Below the pieces are notes generated by a model. That model searched no databases, was not told where the DNA came from, and saw only the letters and a list, made by a program, of their open reading frames with translations. Positions 17,321 through 25,828 of a stretch of DNA of 33,183 nt are shown here, in pieces (the stretch's first letter is position 1; the number at the start of each line of letters is the position of its first letter). The position numbers and the translations under genes are program-made. Location of the stretch: contig JAFIEN010000006.1 of NCBI GenBank assembly GCA_020832515.1, positions 1-33,183 of the forward strand. Direction: 5' to 3'. The DNA comes from Rubellimicrobium sp. (GTDB lineage Bacteria; Pseudomonadota; Alphaproteobacteria; Rhodobacterales; Rhodobacteraceae).

Positions 17321-17356
17321 CGACTTCACAGGGGTTCGACTTCACAGGGGTTCGAC
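17321..17356. repeat. 16-bp tandem duplication across a stop codon
   Basis: CGACTTCACAGGGGTT occurs twice in tandem plus a CGAC remnant. Each unit contains the TCA complement of the mutarotase-like gene's TGA, so the protein end (EPL) is unchanged while the gap to the lactonase gene is lengthened by 16 bp. It looks like a recent slippage duplication. Confidence 0.9.
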
Positions 17357-18352
17357 GGTCAGGCGGTAGGTCGTCTCGAAAATCTCGCCGGGGCCGAAGG
17401 GCCGCGCGGTGGGCGTGCCCCCGTCGCTGACCGGGTTGGGTGCGCGGGCGGTGGCGGGGCCAAGGCCGAAGGGGGAACAGATGGGTTCCATCCCCAGCGC
17501 AAGGTGGCGGCCGTTCCAGGGGGCCGCCGTCCGCCCCCGGTTGGAATACCACAACAGAAGTGAGGGGTAGACCGCCGGATCCCAGTCGATCCGCACCCGC
17601 CAGCCTTCGGAAGGGTGGGCAAGGGCGGCTGTCCCGTTGATGCCGTCCAGCTGGAGAAGCTCCTCGATCGCGCCGGGCAGTGGAACATGGGCCGCGTCGC
17701 GGGTGCCGCCGGTGCGGTCGGGGACAGTGGAGAGGTCGTCGAAGGTCCGGTCGATGGCAAAGGCTGTGGCACCCGGTTCGACTGTGCCGGGATAGGTGCG
17801 CCCGGTGCGGAAGGCGCCGGGTTCGATCCGCGCCGCGCCGGGGACATCGGGCAGGCGGAAGGTGAAGTGTAGCCCAAGGGGCAGGGTGCAGGCCGCCCGC
17901 GTCTCGATCCGCAGGGTGAAATCCAGCGCCGCCCCCTCGGATGCTGCCGAGACGATCCGCTTCAGCCGCTTCACGGGATGGCCCGAAGGATAGTCCAGCG
18001 ACAGGGCAAGGGTCCCCTGCCCGGCGTCCTCCCACTGCCAGTGGCGGTTGGACGAGGGGCCGTGCGGTTCCTCGCCCGGTTCGGGGTCGCCCAGCAGAGG
18101 CGCCCAGCGGGCGGGGGTGTCTTCGACCACGGGGACGGAATAGCCGAAGGGCACGCAGGGCCATTCGCCGCGCAGCGCCTGCAGGATGCCGGGCAGGTCC
18201 GCTGCCGCCGGGTCGTCCTCCCATGGGGCGATATGCAGCGGGCTGACCTGCCGCCCGTCGGGCAGGACAAAGACTGCAGGGCCGACCATGGCGCCCAGTG
18301 CGCGGATGGCAAAAGCCACGCGTGGCCCCGCCGCTGACCTGACCATCGTCAT
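17342..18352 (-). CDS. Galactose-mutarotase-like (aldose 1-epimerase fold) protein
   Basis: 336-aa protein with the β-sandwich pattern of aldose 1-epimerase relatives: LPLGLHFTFRLPD around residue 170, LLLWYSNRGRTAAPWNGRHLALGMEP near residue 270, and an N-terminal strand region with DGRQVSPLHIAPWEDD. Proteins of this type bind sugars and often interconvert anomers. The catalytic His/Glu pair could be H171 and E290-region residues, but I cannot place them with certainty. The start at 18352 overlaps the enoyl-CoA hydratase stop by 4 bp. Next to a lactonase and a dehydrogenase, it supports a carbohydrate as the operon's substrate. Confidence 0.68.
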   Translation of the reverse strand: MTMVRSAAGPRVAFAIRALGAMVGPAVFVLPDGRQVSPLHIAPWEDDPAAADLPGILQALRGEWPCVPFGYSVPVVEDTPARWAPLLGDPEPGEEPHGPSSNRHWQWEDAGQGTLALSLDYPSGHPVKRLKRIVSAASEGAALDFTLRIETRAACTLPLGLHFTFRLPDVPGAARIEPGAFRTGRTYPGTVEPGATAFAIDRTFDDLSTVPDRTGGTRDAAHVPLPGAIEELLQLDGINGTAALAHPSEGWRVRIDWDPAVYPSLLLWYSNRGRTAAPWNGRHLALGMEPICSPFGLGPATARAPNPVSDGGTPTARPFGPGEIFETTYRLTVEPL

Positions 18353-19134
18353 GGCCGCCCCTTTTCTGCGGCCTTTGCCGCGCTGCGTTCGGCGAAGGCG
18401 CGGACGCGGGCCTGACCGGTCTCGCTGCGGTAAAGCGCCGTGACAAGCGCGCGTTCGGCCTCGAAGCCCGGCGTCGGGTCGGGGTCCAGCGCCAGTGCCG
18501 TCAGCCGTTTCAGCCCCTCGACCGCGTCCGGCGGCTCCGCCGCGATCCCTTCGGCAAGCTCTTGCGCGCGGGGCAGCAGTGCATCAGTGGCCAGCACCTC
18601 GGCCACGAAACCGCAGGCGACGAAATCGGAGGCCGGGTAAATGCCGCCCGTCAGCAGCATGTGGTTCGCCCGGTTCCGCCCAAGCTTGCGCGTCGCGCGC
18701 TGCGTGCCACCGCCGCCGGGGACAAGGCCCAGCTTGATCTCGGGCAGGCCGAAGCGGGCCTTCTCGGAGGCCAGCACGATGTCGCAGGCCAGAACGATCT
18801 CGAACCCGCCGCCAAGAGCATAGCCGTTGACGGCGGCGATCACCGGCTTGGCGTTCTGCTCGATCGCGGCATACATCCGCGCGCCGGCCTTTTGAAAGGC
18901 GTCGAATTCCGCTTCGGTCTGGGTCGCGTATTCCTTGATATCGGCCCCGGCCATGAAGCCCTTGCCTTCGCCGGTGACGACGATGGCCCCCACGGCTGCA
19001 TCAGCGGACAGGCTTTCGAAGGCCTCCGTGATCTCGCCCATCATCTGCTTGTTCATGGCGTTGAGCTGATCGGCCCGGCGGAAGGTGACGATGGCCACGC
19101 GACCCGCGCGGGTGATGCTGACGGTGTCCATCAT
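18349..19134 (-). CDS. Enoyl-CoA hydratase/isomerase (crotonase family)
   Basis: 261-aa crotonase-fold protein acting on a CoA thioester in the cytoplasm. The oxyanion-hole segment is GFMAGADIKEYA (59-70) and the second one GYALGGGFE (104-112). Both catalytic glutamates of true hydratases are present: E112 and E132 in LPEIKLGLVPGGGGTQR. It can therefore be predicted to hydrate or dehydrate an acyl-CoA rather than only isomerise. It overlaps the CaiB-type gene by 4 bp. An AGGAGG site sits almost directly on the first ATG (19134), so the second ATG at 19131 may be the real start. Confidence 0.92.
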   Translation of the reverse strand: MMDTVSITRAGRVAIVTFRRADQLNAMNKQMMGEITEAFESLSADAAVGAIVVTGEGKGFMAGADIKEYATQTEAEFDAFQKAGARMYAAIEQNAKPVIAAVNGYALGGGFEIVLACDIVLASEKARFGLPEIKLGLVPGGGGTQRATRKLGRNRANHMLLTGGIYPASDFVACGFVAEVLATDALLPRAQELAEGIAAEPPDAVEGLKRLTALALDPDPTPGFEAERALVTALYRSETGQARVRAFAERSAAKAAEKGRP

Positions 19135-20336
19135 GCCTCCTGCACGGTCATGTCGCCCGCCGCCTCGAGCGCTGCGATCTCGTCGGCCGACAGCCCGTAT
19201 TCGGCAAGGATCTCGCGCCCGTGCTGGCCGATCATCGGGGCGGGGCGGCGGATCTCGGGGGGTGTCTCGCTCATCCTGATTGCGGGGGCCACGACCTTGA
19301 CCCGGCCACCGCGCGGATGGTCGTACTCACCGATCATGCCCATGTGACGCACCTGCGGGTCCTCGGCTGCGGTGCGGATGTCGTTGACCTGCGCGCACCA
19401 GACATCGACCGCAAGAAGGCGTGCCAGCAGGTCATCGCGGTCGAACCTGCGGGTCTCGGCATTGACCTTTTCCCAGACCTCGTCGCGCTTGTCGTAAAGC
19501 ACCGTCAGGTCGTCATATTCCGCCAGATGCGGCGCCTGAAGCACGTCGTAAAGCACCTTGAACGGGCTCATCGCGATCGAGACGAACTGGCCGTCGCGGG
19601 TTTCATAGATGCCGAAGGGGGCCTGAATGCCGGGATGGCCGATGCCGGAATTGGGCCGGACGAAATCCTGCCCAAGGTTCAGGACGGCCACATACTCCTG
19701 ATTGAGATGGGCCATCATCCCCGCCAGCAGGTTGACCTCGATCTTCTGCCCCTTGCCGGTGCGCGAGCGGTAGAGCAGGGCTGCAAGGATGCCATAGACC
19801 ATGTTCATCGCGCCGATCTGGTCTGCCAGCCCGGCCCCCGCAGGGATCGGCGGGCCGTCGCCGCGCCCGGTGTTGCTGGCCAGCCCCGCCAGACCCTGGA
19901 TCAGCATGTCCTGTCCGGGGCGGTCCACATAGGGGCCGTCCTCGCCATAGCCCGAGCCCGAGCAATAGACGATGCCGGGATTGACCGCCCGGAAATCCTC
20001 GTAGCCATAACCCAGCTTCGCCATCACGCCGGGGCGGAAGTTCTGGACCACCACATCCGCCGTCTCGGCCATCTTCATCACGATCCGCCGCACCTCGGCG
20101 CTTTTCAGGTTCAGCGCGATGGAGCGTTTGTTGCGGTTCCAGGCAAGGAAGTTGGGGCTTTCACCGTCCCCCACCCATTTGGCGAAGAAGGTCATCGAGC
20201 GGAACAGGTCGCCCGGCCCCGCGCGTTCGATCTTGATGACATTGGCCCCCAGATCGCCAAGCAGTTGGGTCGCGAAAGGCCCCTGCAGAAGGTGGCTGAA
20301 ATCAAGGATCGTGATCCCGTCGAGTGCCTTGTCCAT
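19131..20336 (-). CDS. CaiB/BaiF family III CoA-transferase
   Basis: 401-aa family III CoA-transferase, which moves CoA between carboxylic acids through an aspartyl-CoA anhydride intermediate. The N-terminal Rossmann-like part starts ALDGITILDFSHLLQGPFATQLLGDLGA, and the nucleophile corresponds to D143 in RPGQDMLIQGLAGL. Length is typical for the family. In this operon it would activate the acid delivered by the dehydrogenase/lactonase steps for the crotonase. It is followed directly by the enoyl-CoA hydratase gene (ATGA overlap). The acid and CoA donor are unknown. Confidence 0.93.
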   Translation of the reverse strand: MDKALDGITILDFSHLLQGPFATQLLGDLGANVIKIERAGPGDLFRSMTFFAKWVGDGESPNFLAWNRNKRSIALNLKSAEVRRIVMKMAETADVVVQNFRPGVMAKLGYGYEDFRAVNPGIVYCSGSGYGEDGPYVDRPGQDMLIQGLAGLASNTGRGDGPPIPAGAGLADQIGAMNMVYGILAALLYRSRTGKGQKIEVNLLAGMMAHLNQEYVAVLNLGQDFVRPNSGIGHPGIQAPFGIYETRDGQFVSIAMSPFKVLYDVLQAPHLAEYDDLTVLYDKRDEVWEKVNAETRRFDRDDLLARLLAVDVWCAQVNDIRTAAEDPQVRHMGMIGEYDHPRGGRVKVVAPAIRMSETPPEIRRPAPMIGQHGREILAEYGLSADEIAALEAAGDMTVQEA

Positions 20337-20354
20337 GGTTCCTGTCCTTTTGCC

Positions 20355-21140
20355 TCAAACCAGATCGGGCACATAGCGGGGTGTCACGCACAGGCCCCCG
20401 TCCACGCGCAGATCGACCCCGGTGGTGAACCCCGCCGCATCCGAGGCAAGATAGACCGCCGCCTCGGCCACTTCCTCGGGCCGGCCGATACGGCCCATGG
20501 GATGCATCTTGACCCAGGCCCGTGCCACCGCTTCGCCCATCTGGGCGATGACGCCTTCGTTCATCGGCGTGGCGATGGTGCCGGGCGAGATCGAGTTGAC
20601 GCGGATGCCCGCAGGCCCGAACTCGACCGCCATCTGCCGGGTCATCGCCATGACCGCGCCCTTGGCGCCGGCATAGGCCGTCCAGCCATCGAGCCCGATA
20701 TGCCCCTGCGCCGAGGCCATGTTGATGATCGACCCCGATCCCTGCGCGATCATGTGGGGCAGCGCGTATTTGCAGCCGCGAAAGACCGAGGTCAGGTTGA
20801 CCGCGATCAGGCGGTGCCACTGGTCATCCGTCATCTCGTGCACCGGCATCCCGCCGATGGCCACGGCGGCATTGTTCACCAGCACGTCAATCCGTCCGCC
20901 CCAAGTCAGGGTGCGTTCGATCATCGCGCGGATGTCCCCCTCTTCGGCCACGTCGCAGCGGATGAATTCCGCCTCGGCGCCCCCGTCGCGAAGCGCCTTT
21001 GCCGCCGCCTCGCCCTTGTCCGCGTCGATGTCGGACAGCACGACACAGGCCCCCTCGGCGGCCATTGCTTTCGCGATCGCATGGCCGATCCCGTCCGCCG
21101 CCCCCGTGATCGCCGCGATCTTGCCCTTCAGTCGTTTCAT
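20355..21140 (-). CDS. Short-chain dehydrogenase/reductase
   Basis: 261-aa classical SDR. The cofactor motif TGAADGIG is at residues 12-19, D37 after the second strand suggests preference for NAD(H), and NNA is at 89-91. The catalytic triad is S143, Y156 and K160 in YAGAK, and SPGTIATPMNEG follows. A GGGGGAAAGG site precedes the ATG. It could oxidise a sugar to its lactone, which the operon's SMP-30 lactonase would open, or a hydroxyacyl-CoA made by the crotonase. Both fit the context. Confidence 0.93.
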   Translation of the reverse strand: MKRLKGKIAAITGAADGIGHAIAKAMAAEGACVVLSDIDADKGEAAAKALRDGGAEAEFIRCDVAEEGDIRAMIERTLTWGGRIDVLVNNAAVAIGGMPVHEMTDDQWHRLIAVNLTSVFRGCKYALPHMIAQGSGSIINMASAQGHIGLDGWTAYAGAKGAVMAMTRQMAVEFGPAGIRVNSISPGTIATPMNEGVIAQMGEAVARAWVKMHPMGRIGRPEEVAEAAVYLASDAAGFTTGVDLRVDGGLCVTPRYVPDLV

Positions 21141-21152
21141 GGCCTTTCCCCC

Positions 21153-22121
21153 CTAGCGCCTGCGCCGTTGTGTTTCGTCCAGCGCGACGGCGGCGATGAT
21201 GATCAGTCCGGTGATGACAAGCTGCCATTCGGTGGGCAGCCGCAACTGCCCCAGCCCGTTGGCAAGGAACGCAAGGATCAACACCCCCAGCGCCACACCC
21301 CAAAGCGTGCCGATCCCGCCTGCAAGGCTGATGCCGCCCAGCACGACGGCGGCGACCACCTGAAACTCGAACCCGATGCCCGTCACATGCACCGCAGATC
21401 CCAGGCGCGAGGACAGAAGGATACCCGCCACGGCCGTCAGCAGGGCCGAGATGACGAAGGTCAGGAACTTGACCTTCCGCACGTCATATCCCGCCAGTCG
21501 CGCCACCTCGGCATTGCCGCCCACGGCATAGACCTGCCGCCCGAAGGGGCGGTATTTCAGGACCCAGACGAAGAACAGGAGCACGACGATCCCTGCAACG
21601 GCGGGCCAGGGCAGGATGCCGAACAGCCGCCCGTTGCCGATCTGGTAGAAACTTTCCAGCATCACCCGGTCCGGGATCGCGCGCTGCCCGGTGTAAAGGT
21701 AGATCAGGCCGCGCAGGACGAAGAGCATCCCCAGCGTCACGATCAGTGAGTTGATCCGCGCATAGGCGACAAGCCATCCGTTCACCACGCCCACCACCAG
21801 CGCAAATCCCAGGGCCGCCGCGATGCCAAGGCCCATCGAGCCGGTTTCGTTCATCACCACGATCAAGGGCACCGCCACCGCGCCCAGAAGCGAGCCGACC
21901 GAGACGTCGATCTCGCCCGCCAGAACCACGATGGCCACGCCTACGCCCGCGATCAGCGGAAAGGCGGCCTGGCCCAGGACATTGGTGATGTTGCGCTGGG
22001 TCAGGAACGTATCGGCGGCCAGCGTGAAGAACACGATCAGCACGGCAAGGCTGAAGGCCAGCGCCGGTTCGTTGCGGGCCGCCAGCCGCCGCAACCTGCC
22101 CGCGTCAGAGGATGGCGGCAT
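21153..22121 (-). CDS. RbsC-type ABC transporter permease (second in operon)
   Basis: 322-aa inner-membrane permease of the ribose/AraH (CUT2) type. It is hydrophobic throughout after a short basic N-terminus. It contains the conserved stretches AGEIDVSVGSLLGAVAV, GVVNGWLVAYARINSLIVTLG and VLGGISLAGGIGTLWG. Its start overlaps the end of the ATPase gene by 17 bp. With the paralogue at 23600 it probably forms a heterodimeric channel, since the operon has one two-domain ATPase and one binding protein. Confidence 0.93.
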   Translation of the reverse strand: MPPSSDAGRLRRLAARNEPALAFSLAVLIVFFTLAADTFLTQRNITNVLGQAAFPLIAGVGVAIVVLAGEIDVSVGSLLGAVAVPLIVVMNETGSMGLGIAAALGFALVVGVVNGWLVAYARINSLIVTLGMLFVLRGLIYLYTGQRAIPDRVMLESFYQIGNGRLFGILPWPAVAGIVVLLFFVWVLKYRPFGRQVYAVGGNAEVARLAGYDVRKVKFLTFVISALLTAVAGILLSSRLGSAVHVTGIGFEFQVVAAVVLGGISLAGGIGTLWGVALGVLILAFLANGLGQLRLPTEWQLVITGLIIIAAVALDETQRRRR

Positions 22122-23610
22122 TGAGTATCTCCTCCTGCGTGGCGGTGGCGGCGTCCAGTTCTGCGGTGATCCGGCCGCCGGCCATCACCATGATCCGGTC
22201 CGACAGGCCCAGAAGCTCGGGCATTTCCGAGGTCATCATCACCACCGCCAGCCCCTGCGAGGCCAGCTGGTCGATCAGGGCAAAGATCTCGGCTTTTGCG
22301 CCCACGTCGATGCCGCGCGTCGGTTCGTCCACCACGATCACCTTGAGCCCCTTGAGAAGCCAGCGCGACACCAGAACCTTCTGCTGGTTGCCCCCCGACA
22401 GAAGCTTGATCGGCTGGTCAAGCCCGGGGGTGCGGATGCGGAAGCGGTCGACATAATCCTGAACCGCCGCCCGTTCGCGCCGCCCGTCGATGAACGGCCC
22501 CTTCGCCCATTTGGGCAGCGAGGCAAGCGAGGCATTGGCCGTCACCTCGAGGTCGAGCATCAGCCCCTCGCGCTTGCGGTCCTCGCTCAGAAGGCCGATG
22601 CCAAGCCGCACGCCGGTGGCCGTGTCATGCGGCGAAAGGGGGGTGCCGTCGATCTCGATCCGGCCCGCCCGGATGCGGTCGAAACCGACGATGGCCTTGG
22701 CCAGTTCCGTCCGCCCCGCGCCCATCAGGCCGAAGAAGCCCACCACCTCGCCCGCCCGCGCGGTAAAGGCGATGTCGCGCAGCCCCGTCGCCGTCTCAAG
22801 ATCCTCGACCGAAAGCATGATTTCGCCCGGCACATGCCCGCGCGTGCGGGGATAGAGCGCCTCGATCTTGCGGCCGATCATGTCGTGGATCAGGCTGTCC
22901 TCGGTATGCTCGGCCTTGGGTTTCGTCGAGACATGCCGCCCGTCGCGCAGGACGGTGACCGTGTCGGCGATGGCAAAGATCTCGTCCAGCTTGTGACTGA
23001 CATAAAGGACCGCAATCCCCAGCCCGGTCAGGCGGCGGATGACGGCGAAAAGCTGCTCGACCTCGGCGGGGGTCAGGGACGAAGAGGGTTCGTCCATCAC
23101 CACGATCCGGGCATCCTTGGCCAGCGCGCGCGCGATCTCGACCATCTGCTGCTGGCTGACGGGCAGGTCGCGGACCTTTGCGCGCGGATCGACGGCAAAG
23201 CCCACCCGGTCGAACAGGGCGCGGGCCTCGTCCTCGATCTGCCGCCAGCGGATCGAACCGCCGGGGCCCACGGGATATTCGCCCAGAAACAGGTTCTCGG
23301 CGACGGTGAATTCGTCGATCAGCGCGATTTCCTGAAACACGACCTTGACCCCGCGCGCGAGCGCGTCGCGCGGCGATTGCAGCGCCACCTCTTCGCCCCC
23401 GATCCGGATCGTGCCCTCGTCGGGCAGATAGACCCCGGCAAGGATCTTGATCAGCGTCGACTTGCCCGCCCCGTTTTCGCCCATCAGCGCATGAACCCGG
23501 CCCGGTTCAAGCCGCAGGCCCACATCCTCGAGCGCGACCACGCCGGGAAAGCGCTTGCCGATTCCCGTCATCTCGAGCGCCGGTGCCAGCGTCATGGCGT
23601 CAGTGTCCAT
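22105..23610 (-). CDS. RbsA-type ABC transporter ATPase with two nucleotide-binding domains
   Basis: 501-aa cytoplasmic ATPase energising the CUT2 importer. The first domain has Walker A GENGAGKST (about 44-52), signature VSQQQMVEIARAL and Walker B IVVMDEPSSSLT. The second has the usual degenerate P-loop (GLMGAGRTEL), signature LSGGNQQKVLVSRWL and Walker B VIVVDEPTRGID. The start at 23610 (MDTDAMTLAP) is preferred over 23646: it has a GGAGGCGGGG site and overlaps the upstream permease stop by 11 bp, whereas the longer form adds 12 residues not typical of the family. The solute is not predictable. Confidence 0.93.
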   Translation of the reverse strand: MDTDAMTLAPALEMTGIGKRFPGVVALEDVGLRLEPGRVHALMGENGAGKSTLIKILAGVYLPDEGTIRIGGEEVALQSPRDALARGVKVVFQEIALIDEFTVAENLFLGEYPVGPGGSIRWRQIEDEARALFDRVGFAVDPRAKVRDLPVSQQQMVEIARALAKDARIVVMDEPSSSLTPAEVEQLFAVIRRLTGLGIAVLYVSHKLDEIFAIADTVTVLRDGRHVSTKPKAEHTEDSLIHDMIGRKIEALYPRTRGHVPGEIMLSVEDLETATGLRDIAFTARAGEVVGFFGLMGAGRTELAKAIVGFDRIRAGRIEIDGTPLSPHDTATGVRLGIGLLSEDRKREGLMLDLEVTANASLASLPKWAKGPFIDGRRERAAVQDYVDRFRIRTPGLDQPIKLLSGGNQQKVLVSRWLLKGLKVIVVDEPTRGIDVGAKAEIFALIDQLASQGLAVVMMTSEMPELLGLSDRIMVMAGGRITAELDAATATQEEILNAAIL

Positions 23611-24574
23611 CGCCCCGCCTCCGCACCTGATCAAGCCATGTGGCAAGGATGATGACGACGCCCGGCACCACCATCTGCAGGTCCTGGTTCCAGCGCAGGA
23701 TGATGATGCCGTTGTCGATCACCTTGAGCACCAGTACGCCAAGGATCGTGCCAAGGATCGTGCCCCGCCCGCCCGACAGGCTGGTCCCGCCAAGGATCAC
23801 GGCGGCCACGACCGTCAGCTCGAACCCGCGCCCCGCCGTGGGCTGGCCCGCATTCATGAGCGAGGCAAGGATCAACCCGGCAAGCCCCGTCAGAAGCCCG
23901 GTCAGGACGAACAGGGTGAAGCGCAACCGCTCGGGCCTGAGGCCCGCCAGCCGCGCGGCGGTGGCATTGGCGCCGACCGCATAGATCGACCGGCCCGCGA
24001 CGGTGCGCGACAACACGATCCATGCAAGGATGCAAACGATAGTCGCAAGGATCACGGGGATCGGCACCGGGCCGACATAGCCGGTGGACAGCGTGGTGAA
24101 GGACGGGAGTTGATGACGGTTCTGCACCGCCTCGCGCGTGTAGAGATAGACGCCGCCCTGCAGGATCATCAGCGTGGCAATGGTGGCGATCAGCGAATTG
24201 ACCCGAAGCCGGGTCACCACCACACCGTTGAACACGCCCACCAGACCGCCGAAGGCGATACCCGCGGCGGCGCCCAGGGCGAAGTTCCCGGTCTTGTTCG
24301 TCACATCCATCGCCACGCAGCCCGAAAAGGCCAGCGAGGCACCGACCGACAGATCGACCTCGGCCGAAATGAGCAGAAGCGTCATCCCCGCCGCCACGAT
24401 CAGGACAAGCGCGCATTGCCGCAGGATGGCGACAAGGTTCTCGGCCGAGAAGAACTGCGCCGAGCCCAGCGAAAAGCCGATCACCAGCAGCACCAGAAGC
24501 CCGAGCAGGATCAGCTGCCCGTTGGCGGCAAGGCCCGTGGCGCGCGCCGGTGCGGCGACGGATGTGTCGGACAT
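23600..24574 (-). CDS. RbsC-type ABC transporter permease (first in operon)
   Basis: 324-aa CUT2 permease. Conserved parts are SAEVDLSVGASLAFSG, GLVGVFNGVVVTRLRVNSLIATIATLMILQG and VILGGTSLSGGRGTILGT. It has about eight to ten hydrophobic segments and lies in the inner membrane. It is separated from the binding-protein gene by a strong stem-loop and overlaps the ATPase gene at its 3' end. Confidence 0.93.
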   Translation of the reverse strand: MSDTSVAAPARATGLAANGQLILLGLLVLLVIGFSLGSAQFFSAENLVAILRQCALVLIVAAGMTLLLISAEVDLSVGASLAFSGCVAMDVTNKTGNFALGAAAGIAFGGLVGVFNGVVVTRLRVNSLIATIATLMILQGGVYLYTREAVQNRHQLPSFTTLSTGYVGPVPIPVILATIVCILAWIVLSRTVAGRSIYAVGANATAARLAGLRPERLRFTLFVLTGLLTGLAGLILASLMNAGQPTAGRGFELTVVAAVILGGTSLSGGRGTILGTILGVLVLKVIDNGIIILRWNQDLQMVVPGVVIILATWLDQVRRRGDGH

Positions 24575-24596
24575 GGACTGCTCCGGTTCCGGATGG

Positions 24597-24623
24597 TCCC
24601 GGGCGCGCAGGACGCGCCCGGGA
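24597..24623 (-). terminator. Strong stem-loop between RbsB-type and RbsC-type genes
   Basis: TCCCGGGCGCG and CGCGCCCGGGA form a perfect 11-bp stem with loop CAGGA, located between the binding-protein stop and the permease start. No T-run follows on the transcribed strand. It probably stabilises the upstream mRNA or attenuates transcription so that the binding protein is made in excess. Confidence 0.7.
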
Positions 24624-24633
24624 TCGTTTCACG

Positions 24634-25656
24634 TCAAAGATCGGCGGCCGTCATCATGCAGGCGGCGGGTGCCTCGAGCTGGTTCACATTGTCCCAGTTG
24701 ATCGTGCGCACGTCGCCTTCTACACTGTAGAACTGCTGCCATTCATCCCCCACCATCGGCGCGGTGGGCGAGACGATATGCTCTGGCAGGTCCTCGCCGT
24801 TGAACAGCGCGACCGCGGCGTCAAGCGTGGTGAAGCCCACCTTCTCGGGGAACATCGCCGCCTCGATCCGCCAGGCGGGTTCGGTCTCCATCGCGTTGAT
24901 GAAGGCCAGCCCCTCGCCCCCGGTGCCGACGACCAGCAGGTTGTCCTGATCGCGGCCCGAGGCCTTCCACGCCTGCAGCCCGCCCTGTGCGGAACTGTCG
25001 TTGATGCCGTAGATGATGTTGATCTCGGCATTCTGCGCCAGCGCCGCCGCCGACACCTCGAGCGAGCGGTCGGGGTTGCCGCCGCCGTCAAGGTCATGGA
25101 CCATCACCGCATCCGGGATCACCGTCTGCAGCCCGTCCATGAAGCCCATCGACCGCAGCACCGTGGCCGACAGAAGCGGCAGGCCCACGTTCATCACCCG
25201 CGCCTCGCCGCCCAGATGCTCCATCGCGTGCGCCCCGGCGGCAACACCCGCGTGATAGCCGGTGTCATAGTCGCAGATCGCGACCATCGTGGTCATGCCG
25301 CGCACCGGGTTGCCTTCCAGCACCACGGGCAGCCCCTCTTCGCCGGCGCGGCGCAGAAGCTGGACCACGCCTTCCTCGTTCACGGGCGTGATGATGAGGA
25401 CATCGACGCCCTGCGCCATGAAGTCTTCGGCGGCGGCGATCTGCCGGGCCACGTCAAGGTTGGCGTCCCGCACCTCGAGCTGGATGCCCAGTTCGTCGGC
25501 CCGGTCCTGCATCCCCTTGATCACGTTCTGGTACCACTCGTGCGTGGCGTAGTTGACGATATAGCCGATCCGTTCCGGCGTTTCCGCCACGGCAAGGCCC
25601 GCCGTCAGGGCAAGGGCCGCAACGCCGCCGAAAAGCATGTGGTTGAGCCGTTTCAT
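24634..25656 (-). CDS. RbsB-type periplasmic sugar-binding protein
   Basis: 340-aa periplasmic binding protein of the ribose/galactose type. The signal peptide is MKRLNHMLFGGVAALALTAG, with probable cleavage after VAE or nearby. The mature protein starts with IGYIVNYATHEWYQNVIKGMQ. The first lobe contains VDVLIITPVNEEGVV, the usual DxxIxxP-type strand of the family. Aromatic residues (W, Y, H) at the start of the mature part would line a sugar pocket. It is transcribed ahead of the permease and ATPase genes. A GGGAGGAAT site precedes the ATG. Confidence 0.93.
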   Translation of the reverse strand: MKRLNHMLFGGVAALALTAGLAVAETPERIGYIVNYATHEWYQNVIKGMQDRADELGIQLEVRDANLDVARQIAAAEDFMAQGVDVLIITPVNEEGVVQLLRRAGEEGLPVVLEGNPVRGMTTMVAICDYDTGYHAGVAAGAHAMEHLGGEARVMNVGLPLLSATVLRSMGFMDGLQTVIPDAVMVHDLDGGGNPDRSLEVSAAALAQNAEINIIYGINDSSAQGGLQAWKASGRDQDNLLVVGTGGEGLAFINAMETEPAWRIEAAMFPEKVGFTTLDAAVALFNGEDLPEHIVSPTAPMVGDEWQQFYSVEGDVRTINWDNVNQLEAPAACMMTAADL

Positions 25657-25692
25657 TCCATTCCTCCCGAGCGGTCCGCTCCTCTTTCCGCA

Positions 25693-25718
25693 AAGGCCCC
25701 CGACCGCGACAGGGCCTT
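25693..25718 (-). promoter_or_regulatory. Inverted repeat upstream of the RbsB-type gene
   Basis: AAGGCCC and GGGCCTT form a 7-bp inverted repeat with a 12-base spacer in the 172-bp gap before the binding-protein gene. It could be a weak terminator of the upstream genes or an operator for separate expression of the importer. Nothing decides between these. Confidence 0.35.
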
Positions 25719-25828
25719 CGTCCGTGGTGTCGGCGGCACGTCACATCGCGCCGACCCCGCCTTTCGCACACGGCAGGCCCACCCCTCCTCCGGGACGGGC
25801 TTGCCGCGTCGATGTCTCTGCACTCCGG

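Noticed and set aside
19221-21749. 842-aa plus-strand ORF
   Set aside because: It is antisense to the CaiB, SDR and permease genes, which have full catalytic motifs. Its composition (His/Asp/Arg-rich) is that of a shadow frame.
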